The position numbers and the translations under genes were made by a program. This document shows, in pieces, positions 6,019-13,797 of a DNA stretch of 13,973 nucleotides. The notes under the pieces were generated by a model. That model saw nothing but the letters and a program-made list of their open reading frames with translations, was not told where the DNA came from and did no database searches. The stretch comes from Terriglobia bacterium (GTDB lineage: Bacteria; Acidobacteriota; Terriglobia; UBA7540): positions 1 through 13,973 of the forward strand of contig JALHUF010000350.1 in NCBI GenBank assembly GCA_022866195.1, given 5' to 3'. Every line of letters starts with the position of its first letter. The first letter of the stretch is position 1.

Positions 6019-7368
6019 ATGCAAAACAAGCTGACGCGACGACATTTTCTGGGCACAGCCATCGCCGGCACCGCAGGACTGAGACTCCAGGCACAATCGA
6101 TCTCGTTCCCCAGCGGGCAATCCGCCGCGACCGAGAAGCCAGCGCTCCTGGGCGGAAAGCCGATTCGGACGATGCAGTTCCCCTCCTGGCCCAAGATCAA
6201 CGACCGCGACGACAAGAACTGGACGCAGGTCCTTCGCCAGGGGCTTTGGTGCCGGCTGGACGGAACCTACGCCAAGCGTTTCGAGGAGGCCTGGGCCCAA
6301 ACCTTGGGGGCCAAGTACTGCCTGGCCACGGCGAGCGGCACCACCGCCCTCCTGACCTCCCTGCATGCCCTCGGCATTGGCCCCGGGGATGAAGTGCTGG
6401 TCCCGCCCTATACCTTCATCGCCACCGTCAACGTCGTCCTCCTGGTGCACGCCCTGCCGGTGTTTGTGGACACCGATCCGGAGACTTTCCAGATGGACGC
6501 GGGAAAAATCGAAGCCGCCATCACGCAAAGGACCAAGTGCATTCTGCCTGTGCATCTGGGCGGCTCGCCGGCGGACATGGACAGGATTCTGGCCATCGCC
6601 GAAAAACACAAGCTGCCCGTTCTCGAAGATGCCTGCCAGGCACATCTGGCGGAGTGGCGGCATCGCAAGGTGAGCACGCTGGGCGAGCTCGGCTGCTTCA
6701 GCTTCCAGGCCTCGAAAAACCTCAACTGCGGCGAGGGCGGGGCCATCCTGAGCAACAACGAGGAGCTGATCGGGGTGTGCGAGAGTTTCCACAACAACGG
6801 CCGGGGCGTAGCGGGCTACGACTTTCCCTACGTGCGCAACGGCTCGAATCACCGCATCACCGAGTTCCAGGCAGCGCTGCTCCTTTCCCAATTGAGCCGG
6901 CTCGAGGAACAATCCCGCACCCGAGAGGAGAATGCCGAGTATCTGACCAAGCAACTCCGGGAAATCCCCGGCATCCGGCCCGCCCGCATGTACGCCGGGT
7001 GCACGCGAAATGCCTATCACCTGTACATGTTCCGGTACGACAAGGCGCATTTCGCCGGTCTGCCCCGCTCGCGTTTCTTTGCGGCCTTGCAGGCGGAGGG
7101 GATTCCCTGCTCGGGAGGATACGCGCCGCTCAATAAGGAGCCCTTCCTGAAGAACACGCTGCAGTCGCGCGCTTTCCGGTCCATCTACTCGGCACAGGAG
7201 ATCGCCGCCTACGAGGCGCGCAACCACTGCCCGGCCAACGACAAGCTGTGCGAAGAAGCAGTCTGGTTTTTCCAGACGATGCTGCTGGGCTCCAAAACGG
7301 ATATGGATCAGATCGCGGAGGCAGTCCGGAAGATTCAAAAGCAGGCTGCGCTGCTAGCGCGCGCGTAA
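6019..7368 (+). CDS. DegT/DnrJ/EryC1/StrS-family PLP enzyme with Tat signal
   Basis: A 449-residue fold-type I PLP enzyme of the sugar-aminotransferase (DegT) family. Residues 1-27 are a Tat signal: TRRHFLG (6-12), a mild hydrophobic core and a QAQ-type end. The enzyme follows with [20 protein letters not shown] (107-126), PPYTFIAT (129-136), EDACQAH (203-209, Asp204 contacting the PLP ring nitrogen) and SFQASKNL, with Lys233 as the Schiff-base residue, then GEGGAIL. The family transfers an amino group to keto-sugars; the substrate here is unknown. Tat export of a folded holo-enzyme would place it in the periplasm, unusual for the family. GGAGG lies six bases before ATG 6019. It stands next to the tRNA fragment and converges with the SelA-like gene. 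Confidence 0.9.
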   Translation: MQNKLTRRHFLGTAIAGTAGLRLQAQSISFPSGQSAATEKPALLGGKPIRTMQFPSWPKINDRDDKNWTQVLRQGLWCRLDGTYAKRFEEAWAQTLGAKYCLATASGTTALLTSLHALGIGPGDEVLVPPYTFIATVNVVLLVHALPVFVDTDPETFQMDAGKIEAAITQRTKCILPVHLGGSPADMDRILAIAEKHKLPVLEDACQAHLAEWRHRKVSTLGELGCFSFQASKNLNCGEGGAILSNNEELIGVCESFHNNGRGVAGYDFPYVRNGSNHRITEFQAALLLSQLSRLEEQSRTREENAEYLTKQLREIPGIRPARMYAGCTRNAYHLYMFRYDKAHFAGLPRSRFFAALQAEGIPCSGGYAPLNKEPFLKNTLQSRAFRSIYSAQEIAAYEARNHCPANDKLCEEAVWFFQTMLLGSKTDMDQIAEAVRKIQKQAALLARA

Positions 7369-7385
7369 AGGCACAGTCGTCTACG

Positions 7386-7411
7386 GGAGGCGCTGCCGCC
7401 GAGCGCACTCC
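7386..7411. terminator. weak hairpin between two convergent genes
   Basis: In the 49-nt gap between the two convergent stops, GGAG-g-CGCT (7386-7394) can pair with AGCG-ca-CTCC (7402-7411). It could slow polymerase from both sides, but the stem is interrupted and no T tract follows on either strand. Confidence 0.25.
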
Positions 7412-7417
7412 GGCTGC

Positions 7418-8665
7418 CTATCCGGCCGCTTTTCTGCGCGCCGTAGTGAAGATTTCTTTCAGCCGGCGCCCCACGATTCTCTCCTCGCCGGGCTTCATCA
7501 TGAAGGGCGTGAGGCTCAAGCCCTGAGTGTAATCCTCCACCAGACACACGATGCTCGGCTCACCGTCTTCCAGTTGCCGGGCGCATTCCACCTTGGTCAG
7601 TTGGAACGCGGTTTCATCCCACTGGAGGGACAAATGCGGGACATGGTTGGCGATCTCCGGGACAAAGCGTGAGGTGCGCACTCCCGGCACGGAAGTGACG
7701 GCTTTTTCAATCACCCCCAGCCGCGCTTCCCAATCCTTCCATTCGGCGTCGTGGTCAACCTTCAGGTAGCGCTCGAGGGCCACGAACATGCCCACGATTT
7801 CTTCCTTGCCCACTTTGCAGGGCCGCCCAATGCTGTCTTCGTGAGGATTGTTGTTGAGCAGCGCCGCCTCAATCAGATCCTTGCGGCCCAGCAATAGTCC
7901 CGCGCATTGCGGCCCGCGCAGGCCCTTGCCGCCGCTGAACGCCACCAGGTCAAAACCCATCTTGTTGTAGTCGCTGAGGTGGGAAGACGGGGGCACGTCG
8001 GCCGCCGCGTCGTTGAAGGTAGGGACGCCGTGGCGCTTGCCCACCTCGATGAATTTCTCCAGGCCGACCTGGCCCCGGCTCTGCGCGTCGTTGAGGAAGT
8101 ACATCATCGCCGTCTTTTCGCTGATGGCGTTTTCCATCTCCTCCGCCGTCTCCACCACCACCAGGCGCACGCCGACGTTGCGGCTGGCGTGGTCAAACGG
8201 GTTGCGATGCGACTTCTGGATGATGACCTCGCTCTTCATGCCAGTGATGTCCGGGAGGCGCTGGATTCTCTCCAGGTCCTTTCCGGCGACGCACGCCGCC
8301 GTGCCCAGCATGATCGCCCCGGCCGCGCCGGAAGTGACCATGGCTGCGTCCACCCCCAGCATCTGCGCGATCTTGCCGCCCACCGCCTGCTGGAGCTCCA
8401 GGAGCCACACGTAGTGTTGCGCGGCCTCTTCCATGGCCCGGGCCACTTCCGGGGGCAGCAGCGAGCCCGTCAGGAAAGTGTAAGTCACTTTGGCGTTGAT
8501 GCGCGTGCGGACGCCGAGCCGCTCGTAGATGTTCTTCCGCGCCGGGGTCTTCGCCGCCCCCGGCATGGCAAACAGCCGACGCCCGGAGAGTCCGGCGAGG
8601 GCAGAGAACAAGCCGCCGCGCGCCAGGAATTTTCGCCGCGAGGATGACCAGTTGAAGATCGCCAT
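7418..8665 (-). CDS. SelA-like PLP enzyme with Tat signal
   Basis: A 415-residue fold-type I PLP enzyme resembling the SelA/DgaE-like group (selenocysteine synthase relatives, sugar-amine lyases). The N-terminus carries SSRRKFLARGG (8-18), a Tat motif, then a hydrophobic core and a small-residue region to about 38. Enzyme motifs are TSGAAGAI (111-118, phosphate binding), FNDAAADVPP (217-226, Asp219 at the PLP ring) and FSGGKGLRGPQCAGLLLGR (243-261, Lys247 as the Schiff base). It is not a true SelA because it is exported and no selC or selB is seen. The start ATG 8665 is chosen because GGGAGGA lies seven bases before it; ATG 8683 would lie before that site. It follows the oxidoreductase beta-gamma gene by 21 nt, so it is the third gene of that operon. 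Confidence 0.87.
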   Translation of the reverse strand: MAIFNWSSSRRKFLARGGLFSALAGLSGRRLFAMPGAAKTPARKNIYERLGVRTRINAKVTYTFLTGSLLPPEVARAMEEAAQHYVWLLELQQAVGGKIAQMLGVDAAMVTSGAAGAIMLGTAACVAGKDLERIQRLPDITGMKSEVIIQKSHRNPFDHASRNVGVRLVVVETAEEMENAISEKTAMMYFLNDAQSRGQVGLEKFIEVGKRHGVPTFNDAAADVPPSSHLSDYNKMGFDLVAFSGGKGLRGPQCAGLLLGRKDLIEAALLNNNPHEDSIGRPCKVGKEEIVGMFVALERYLKVDHDAEWKDWEARLGVIEKAVTSVPGVRTSRFVPEIANHVPHLSLQWDETAFQLTKVECARQLEDGEPSIVCLVEDYTQGLSLTPFMMKPGEERIVGRRLKEIFTTARRKAAG

Positions 8666-8686
8666 CTTAGTTCCTCCCGTCATGCA

Positions 8687-10039
8687 TCAGGGATTGGTTC
8701 CCGTTCGATCCGCCCGCAGTTCGCGCCCCATCCGCAACGCCTCACTCGGCTCAGCGCGACGATCGGCAGAAAGAGTCGCAAGCGCGGCCTGCCACGCCGC
8801 GTCCGGCAGGAAAGGTGACAGCACCAGCCAGGCAGCCAAGCCCGCCAGCGCGGCCCGCGACGGCGAAGCGGCGCGGCGCAGCTCGAGTCGCAACAGGCGT
8901 CCCTGGGCCGGCGGCGCCTCGAGTTCGGCATCGATCAGCAGGAGCGTCTCTGGCCGGCAACGCGCGAACGTCCCATTCGCCTGGAGTTCTTTCCAGCCGT
9001 CGCCGCTGGCGACAATCACCACATCCGGATTCTCCATGCCCGTGTATTCAATCGGGCGGGGACTCAGGCAGATCTCGGCCAACGAGAACCCAGTCCCCTG
9101 GGTCACCGGGTTGTCGTTCTTCTGTGTGGTGTACAGGCCGGCAGCCAGCGCCGCCCGGCAAAACAACGCCGCGGCCGATTGCACGCGCTCCCCGGCGCTC
9201 CCCGCCACCACCAAGCGCAGTTCGGCGGTGAGCGGCGAGGCGGTCATCGGTTTCTCCGCTTCGGGCGCTGCGGCCCGCGCGGGACGCGAAGGAGGTGCGC
9301 GACGGTAAAGCTCACGCAGCGTGGGACGCCCGGCCTCAGCTTCCAGGCGCCCTACCTGATAGCCCTGGCGGGCGATGATTTCCTTCAACTTGCTACCGGT
9401 GAGCTGGTTCCAACGCGTGCCGTAGGCCGTGCAGAGTTCCAGGATTTCCACCAGGGCGAAACCCGGATAGGCAATGGCCTCGGCGATGGTAGCGTCCAGC
9501 GCCGCGTCAGTGGCAAGATGCCGGGCAAGGAAACCCGCGTGGGCTGCGCGCAGCAAGGCCACCAAGTCGAGGGGTGGCGTCCAATTGCCCCCCGGGGTAG
9601 TCGCCGTCGCGAAGTCCAGTGGCGTGAGCGCCGAGTGTTGCCCGCCCGTCATGCCAAAGAGGAAGTTGTTGTGGAGGAGGACGGTGATGTCCACATTCAG
9701 TTGCGCCGCATGGACCAGGTGCAGCAGCCCGATCATGGCCCCACCGTCACCGATCATCACCACGGGCTTCAAGCCGCCCGGCTCGAGCACGACCTCCGCC
9801 AGCGCCATCCCCGTCGCGAAGGCGGTCGAACGCCCGTGCGTGGTGTGGACGGTGTGCAGGTAGGGAAACAGCGAATCCGCCAGACCCACGCAGCCAATGT
9901 CGGTAGTAAGCGCGATAGACCGGGGCGGGAGTTGCAGGCGCTCGAGGGCCCGGCTCAGGTGGCGCACCACGGCAGCGTGGCCGCAACCGCGACAGTAAGG
10001 CAACTTGGCGTCAGGTGCCAGATACTGATTCTCGGCCAT
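8687..10039 (-). CDS. korB: 2-oxoacid:ferredoxin oxidoreductase, beta-gamma fusion
   Basis: A 450-residue fusion. Residues 1-247 are the thiamine-pyrophosphate beta subunit. Cysteines 16 and 19 (YCRGCGH), 50 (DIGCVG) and 203 (ELCTAYG) are the four [4Fe-4S] ligands, and the TPP motif runs from GDG (97-99) to Asn124-Asn125. A Pro/Ala-rich linker (about 248-266) leads to residues 270-450, which resemble the gamma subunit: LVVAGSAGERVQSAAALF, NDNPVTQGTGFSLAEI, then NPDVVIVAS. With the alpha subunit it would oxidise a 2-oxoacid plus CoA to acyl-CoA and CO2 and reduce ferredoxin. GGAGG stands four bases before ATG 10039; the stop codon of the alpha gene shares its last base with this start. The substrate is unknown; no ferredoxin-like delta gene follows. 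Confidence 0.88.
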   Translation of the reverse strand: MAENQYLAPDAKLPYCRGCGHAAVVRHLSRALERLQLPPRSIALTTDIGCVGLADSLFPYLHTVHTTHGRSTAFATGMALAEVVLEPGGLKPVVMIGDGGAMIGLLHLVHAAQLNVDITVLLHNNFLFGMTGGQHSALTPLDFATATTPGGNWTPPLDLVALLRAAHAGFLARHLATDAALDATIAEAIAYPGFALVEILELCTAYGTRWNQLTGSKLKEIIARQGYQVGRLEAEAGRPTLRELYRRAPPSRPARAAAPEAEKPMTASPLTAELRLVVAGSAGERVQSAAALFCRAALAAGLYTTQKNDNPVTQGTGFSLAEICLSPRPIEYTGMENPDVVIVASGDGWKELQANGTFARCRPETLLLIDAELEAPPAQGRLLRLELRRAASPSRAALAGLAAWLVLSPFLPDAAWQAALATLSADRRAEPSEALRMGRELRADRTGTNP

Positions 10040-11166
10040 CAAGCCTCCGCCGCCCGCACAGCCTGCACGATTTCGCCCGGGGCGATGAGCCCGCCGATCC
10101 TGTTGATGCCCACCACGCGCTTGCCCTCGAGGCAACGTGCCAGCACCGCGCGGTACTGACCAGTCAGGTTCTCCTCCGCCACAAGTACATTCTCCACCCC
10201 GGCCAGCGCCCAATCGAGCGCCCGGCGAGGGATGGGAAACAGAGTCTGAGCTTGAAAGAAAGAAACGCGGACGCCCTCGCGACGCAGCGCGGCCACGGCC
10301 TGGCGCGCCGCCCGCGCCGTAATGCCGTAACTCACCACCAGGTGGGACGCGCCCGGATCGAGGTCAGTTCGCGCCAGTTCCATCTCTTCGGCATGGACCT
10401 CGATCTTCCGCTCCAGATGGCGCAGCACCTCGATAACCTCGGGAGCATTCTTGCGCAGGCGCCCCTGCTGGTCGTGCGCCGAACCGGTGACGGTGACTTT
10501 TACTTCCCCACCCACGGCTGCGAACGCGGGGACTTCCTCCGGTTGCGCGAAGCCATATGTAAGGAACGGCCGCCCGCCAGCGAAGTCGGCGCGCTCTACC
10601 GCTGGCGGCGTCGCGAGGACTGCGTCGTCCACCACTTCTGTGGTCATGCCCACTTCCTTGTCCGAGAGCAGCACGACGGGCGTGCGCAGCCGCTCCGACC
10701 AGTTGAAGGCGTGCACGGTCAGGTCGTGGCACTCGGCGGCTGTGCTCGGGCAAAACACCGGAATGGTGTAGCCACCGGAAGTGGCGAACTCCGTCAGCCA
10801 GACGTCTCCCTGGGCGCCTTGCGTGGCTCCGCCGGTGCTCGGACCCAGACGTTGTACCACCGCAATCACCACCGGCGTCTCGGTCATCAGCGCGTACTGG
10901 AGGGTTTCGATCATCAAGGCCCAGCCCGGGCCGGAAGTGGCCGTCATCGCCTTCAGCCCGCGCAGACTCGCGCCCACGCAATAGCAGAGGGAGGAGATTT
11001 CGTCGGGTGCCGAAAGCGCCATGCCGCCGTGCCGTGGCAGCTCGCGCATCATCACTTCGTAGATTTCCGAAGCCGGTGTGATCGGATAACCTGCGAAAAA
11101 ACGGCAGCCAGCAGCCAGCGCGCCTTCCGCCACCATCCGGTTTCCCGAGCACAGACGCCGCGGCAT
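10039..11166 (-). CDS. korA: 2-oxoacid:ferredoxin oxidoreductase, alpha subunit
   Basis: A 375-residue alpha subunit of the KorA/VorB type. Seen are the N-terminal SGNRMVAEGALAAGCRFFAG followed by YPITPASE (27-34), the TATSGPGWALM segment (75-85), QRLGPSTGGATQGAQGD (105-121) and a transketolase C-terminal-like part with VVSYGITARAARQAV. These fit domains I and II of 2-oxoacid:ferredoxin oxidoreductases; the separate gamma domain that many KorA proteins carry at the N-terminus is absent and sits instead on the beta subunit. The cytoplasmic complex makes acyl-CoA and reduced ferredoxin. It is the first gene of a leftward operon with korB and the SelA-like gene. The start ATG 11166 has a modest AGGA upstream. 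I do not see a convincing promoter in 11167-11402. Confidence 0.88.
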   Translation of the reverse strand: MPRRLCSGNRMVAEGALAAGCRFFAGYPITPASEIYEVMMRELPRHGGMALSAPDEISSLCYCVGASLRGLKAMTATSGPGWALMIETLQYALMTETPVVIAVVQRLGPSTGGATQGAQGDVWLTEFATSGGYTIPVFCPSTAAECHDLTVHAFNWSERLRTPVVLLSDKEVGMTTEVVDDAVLATPPAVERADFAGGRPFLTYGFAQPEEVPAFAAVGGEVKVTVTGSAHDQQGRLRKNAPEVIEVLRHLERKIEVHAEEMELARTDLDPGASHLVVSYGITARAARQAVAALRREGVRVSFFQAQTLFPIPRRALDWALAGVENVLVAEENLTGQYRAVLARCLEGKRVVGINRIGGLIAPGEIVQAVRAAEA

Positions 11167-11328
11167 TAGTCGAGTCCTGTTAGACGCTGAGCGATGGAAG
11201 ACCCAAGAAGACCAGGGCCGTCTTGTCCGCTATCCACGGCAAAGTAATGACACAACTCGCGGCACTCCGCAAGCAATCGCTCTCTACTCGGCCTCAGTGG
11301 TTTCGGCGCTGTTCTTTGCAGCCGCTCA

Positions 11329-11357
11329 TTGAAGCCTGGCACGCACACTGCTACAAT
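11329..11357 (+). promoter_or_regulatory. predicted sigma-70 promoter of UROD-like gene 2
   Basis: A -35 TTGAAG (11329-11334), a 17-nt spacer and an extended -10, TGC plus TACAAT (11352-11357). Transcription would start near 11364, some 40 nt before ATG 11403. This is the best promoter match in the window. It also rules out the longer in-frame start at 11223. Confidence 0.62.
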
Positions 11358-11402
11358 CCCGCCCCGGACCCGGAACGGCTTCCATCTCGCAGGAGGAGCA
11401 CC

Positions 11403-12680
11403 ATGATGACTTCGAGGGAGCGCGTCGCTCGCGCGCTGAACCACCAGGAACCCGATCGGTTGCCGCTTGACCTGGGGGCCAGCCCTACCACGGGCATGCA
11501 GGTCAGCTCGGTCTACTTGCTGCGTCAGACGCTCGGGCTCGACCCCCCGGGAACCCCGGTCAAGGTCGCGGAGCCCTATCAAATGCTGGGTGAAATCAAG
11601 CCCGACCTGATGGAGGCGCTGGGTGTGGACGTCGTTCCGCTGCCCGGACCCAAAACCATGTTTGGATTCAGGAATGAGGGCTGGAAGCCGTGGACCCTGT
11701 TCGACGGCACACCCGTCCTGGTGCCCGAAGCCTTTAACACCGACCCTGAGCCCGACGGTTCCATCTTGATGTACCCGGAAGGCGACCGCTCGGTGCCACC
11801 CAGCGCCCGCATGCCCAAGGAGGGCTTCTACTTCGATTCGCTAAAGCGCCAGGCGCCTATCGACGATTCCAAACTGGACCCCGAGGACAACCTGGAGGAA
11901 TTCGGCCCCATCTCGGATGCCGATCTCGCCTACTTCGCGCGCGAGGCCAAGCGGCTGTACGACGAAACCGACAAGGCGATTCTGGCCAACTTCGGCGGGA
12001 TGGCCTTCGGCGACATTGCGCTGGTGCCCGCGCCCTGGCTGAAGCATCCCAAGGGCATCCGCGATGTGGAAGAGTGGTACGTCAGCACCGTATCGCGCCG
12101 CGACTACATCTACAAAGTCTTCGAGCGGCAATGCGAGATCGGGCTGGCCAATCTCGAGAAGATCTTCAAGGTGGTGGGCAACCGGGTGGCGGCAGTCTTC
12201 GTCACGGGCACCGACTTCGGCGCGCAACACGGCTCGTTCATCTCGCCCAAGGCTTATCGCGACCTCTACCAGCCGTTCCACAAGGCGGTCAACGACTGGA
12301 TTCACAAGAACACCACCTGGAAGAGCTTTATCCACTCCTGCGGCTCGGTGTGGAACTTGTATTCGGATTTCATCGCGGCGGGGTTCGATATCCACAACCC
12401 GGTACAGTGCTCGGCCGCGAACATGGAGCCGCGCCGGCTGAAGCAAACCTTTGGAGAGCGTCTTACTTTCTGGGGCGGCGGCGTCGATACCCAGCGGACG
12501 CTGCCCTTCGGCACGCCCGACGAAGTGCGCGCCGAAGTCCATGAGCGCATCCGCATCTTTGGCGCGGGTGGGGGATTTGTCTTCAACACCACGCACAACG
12601 TCCAGGCGCGCATTCCGAGGGAGAACTTGCTGGCCCTTTACGAAGCCGTGCGCGATTACGGACGCTATCCCCTGATGTAG
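11403..12680 (+). CDS. uroporphyrinogen-decarboxylase-like methyltransferase no. 2
   Basis: A 425-residue UROD-superfamily protein of the methyltransferase-like branch, paralogous to 2450-3679; both start with SRERV..AL.H.EPDR.P.DL. HemE's MRQAGRY motif is absent. The candidate zinc HxC is His311-x-Cys313 (IHSCGS). The equivalent of Cys350 of the first protein is Val361 (WGGGVDTQ), so a possible third ligand is lost here. The C-terminal part GAGGGFVFNTTHNVQARIP is typical. An extra segment at about 111-170 is rich in acidic residues and Pro. AGGAGGAG stands four bases before ATG 11403 and seven before ATG 11406, so either may be used. It is divergent from the korA operon, with about 236 bp between the starts. 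Substrate unknown. Confidence 0.85.
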   Translation: MMTSRERVARALNHQEPDRLPLDLGASPTTGMQVSSVYLLRQTLGLDPPGTPVKVAEPYQMLGEIKPDLMEALGVDVVPLPGPKTMFGFRNEGWKPWTLFDGTPVLVPEAFNTDPEPDGSILMYPEGDRSVPPSARMPKEGFYFDSLKRQAPIDDSKLDPEDNLEEFGPISDADLAYFAREAKRLYDETDKAILANFGGMAFGDIALVPAPWLKHPKGIRDVEEWYVSTVSRRDYIYKVFERQCEIGLANLEKIFKVVGNRVAAVFVTGTDFGAQHGSFISPKAYRDLYQPFHKAVNDWIHKNTTWKSFIHSCGSVWNLYSDFIAAGFDIHNPVQCSAANMEPRRLKQTFGERLTFWGGGVDTQRTLPFGTPDEVRAEVHERIRIFGAGGGFVFNTTHNVQARIPRENLLALYEAVRDYGRYPLM

Positions 12681-12700
12681 GAATCTGAGTCTGCAAAGCG

Positions 12701-12731
12701 GCACCGCGCTCACTTCCCGAAGCGCCGGTGC
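12701..12731 (+). terminator. strong hairpin after UROD-like gene 2
   Basis: GCACCGCGCT (12701-12710) pairs with AGCGCCGGTGC (12721-12731), ten base pairs with one bulged C and a ten-base loop, 21 nt after the stop codon. Position and strength suggest transcription termination, but no T tract follows, so it may be a processing or mRNA-stabilising hairpin. Confidence 0.4.
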
Positions 12732-12861
12732 TGGGCCGCGTCAGCTCCAGGGCAGGGTTTTCTCCCGGCCACAAGCCCGAGACCCCCGACCGCCTTGCGG
12801 CCCCAGAGACCCGGGTGTAGACTCCTGTCCAGAATCCCAAGAGCATAGGGCAACGGGCCGG

Positions 12862-12883
12862 TTCTTCGCAGGGTAGCGAAGAA
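12862..12883 (+). promoter_or_regulatory. hairpin at the translation start of the sigma factor
   Basis: TTCTTCGC (12862-12869) pairs perfectly with GCGAAGAA (12876-12883) over the loop AGGGTA. It ends just before the three possible starts of the sigma gene (TTG 12887, GTG 12893, ATG 12902). The only Shine-Dalgarno-like AGGG is in the loop. It may influence translation of the gene. Confidence 0.35.
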
Positions 12884-12901
12884 ACCTTGCGAGTGAGTCT
12901 C

Positions 12902-13702
12902 ATGCAGGACCGCCGAATCACTCAACTTCTCCACGAGCTACGCTCCCGCAGCCCCCAGGCTGCCTGGGCAGAGTTTTTGGAAAGTCACTCCCCTTTGATT
13001 CTGCAAGTCGTGAGGTTGTTTGAACGGGACCCCGACCAGATCGCCGAATGTTTCCTCTACGTGTGCCAGGAGTTGAGCCGGCATCGTTTCCGGCGGCTGC
13101 GGCGCTTCCATCCCGCAGGCCCGGCAACTTTTTCTACCTGGTTGCGCGCCGTCGTCCGAAATCTCTGTTTCGACTGGTATCGGAAGGAATTCGGTCGCCA
13201 CCGTATCTTCCAAGCTGTCGCTCGTCTCCCCGCCCTCGACCGTGAAGTATTTGGCTGCGTCTTCGAGCAGGGTTTGTTGCGGGAGGAGACTTTCCTCTCC
13301 CTACGGCAGCGCTTTCCAAACTTGACGCGCGAGGAAACGGAAGAGAGTCTCGCTCGGCTTCACCGCTCGCTTACGCCGCGACACCTCTGGCTGCTGAGCC
13401 TCCGCCGGGCGATCGCCCAGCCCCTGCCAGAAGACTCAACGCGCGACCGCCCAGCGTCGGGGATGGAGATTCCAGCTCCGGAGCCCGATCCGGAAGTCTT
13501 GGCCTCTGTTAATGAGCAACGCGCCGCGCTCCAGCGAGTTCTGGCACGCCTGCCCAAGCCCGAGCGCCTCCTGATACGTCTCCGCTTTGAGCGGGGCCTG
13601 ACGCTGGAACAGGTGGCGCGGCTCACGGGGCTGGGCTCGGCGCAAAAGGCCGACTACCGGCTCAAGGAGATCCTGGAAAGGTTGCGGAAAGAGTTGACCT
13701 GA
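12902..13702 (+). CDS. ECF-like sigma-70 family factor with two region-4-like segments
   Basis: A 266-residue sigma-factor-like protein. Region 2 is at about 20-95 (DPDQIAECFLYVCQEL; FSTWLRAVVRNLCFDWYRKE). Region 4 is at about 205-263 (ARLPKPERLLIRLRFERGLT, then VARLTGL and KEILERLRKEL). Between them, residues 107-157 align without gaps to 215-265 (15 of 51 identical), so the promoter-reading domain seems duplicated. Residues 175-204 are a Pro/Glu/Asp-rich linker. Typical ECF factors are near 180-200 residues, so this one is long. It would direct RNA polymerase to target promoters and be held by the anti-sigma encoded 95 nt downstream. ATG 12902 is chosen; TTG 12887 and GTG 12893 are in frame, and no start has a clear ribosome site. 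Confidence 0.82.
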   Translation: MQDRRITQLLHELRSRSPQAAWAEFLESHSPLILQVVRLFERDPDQIAECFLYVCQELSRHRFRRLRRFHPAGPATFSTWLRAVVRNLCFDWYRKEFGRHRIFQAVARLPALDREVFGCVFEQGLLREETFLSLRQRFPNLTREETEESLARLHRSLTPRHLWLLSLRRAIAQPLPEDSTRDRPASGMEIPAPEPDPEVLASVNEQRAALQRVLARLPKPERLLIRLRFERGLTLEQVARLTGLGSAQKADYRLKEILERLRKELT

Positions 13703-13708
13703 TTTTTC

Positions 13709-13732
13709 GCGGGAGTTTGGAAAAAATCCCGC
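13709..13732 (+). other. hairpin between sigma and anti-sigma genes
   Basis: GCGGGA (13709-13714) pairs with TCCCGC (13727-13732) over a twelve-base loop containing six A residues, beginning seven bases after the sigma stop. The T run lies before the stem, not after, so on the plus strand it is not an intrinsic terminator. It might attenuate or stabilise the message between the two genes. The rest of the 95-nt gap shows no clear promoter. Confidence 0.3.
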
Positions 13733-13797
13733 CGTGTCCGTGTAAGAGGAGTGAGAGAGAACTTGAGAAAGATTGACTGGTCCCGGAAGAGAGGCGC

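Noticed and set aside
5801..6094. Minus-strand frame with TGTPGVIRTPDPLLRR, also seen at 4388-4606
   Set aside because: Both copies are antisense translations of the tRNA-Arg 3' sequence, a frequent false protein call; the shared peptide only reflects the 53-bp DNA repeat.
5947..7338. 463-codon minus-strand frame
   Set aside because: It covers the DegT-type gene in antisense; the plus strand carries the PLP motifs, Tat signal and ribosome site.
7418..8665. Authentic selenocysteine synthase SelA
   Set aside because: It carries a Tat signal and lies in an oxidoreductase operon with no selB or selC, so a tRNA-acting enzyme is unlikely.
9179..11169. Long plus-strand frames at 9179-10159 and 10015-11169
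   Set aside because: Shadows of korB and korA in high-G+C DNA; the family motifs (GDG...NN, YPITP) are on the minus strand.
11166..11582. 138-codon minus-strand frame upstream of korA
   Set aside because: It runs antisense through the start of UROD-like gene 2 and the best promoter in the window and has no family resemblance, so it is not a delta subunit or any other operon gene.
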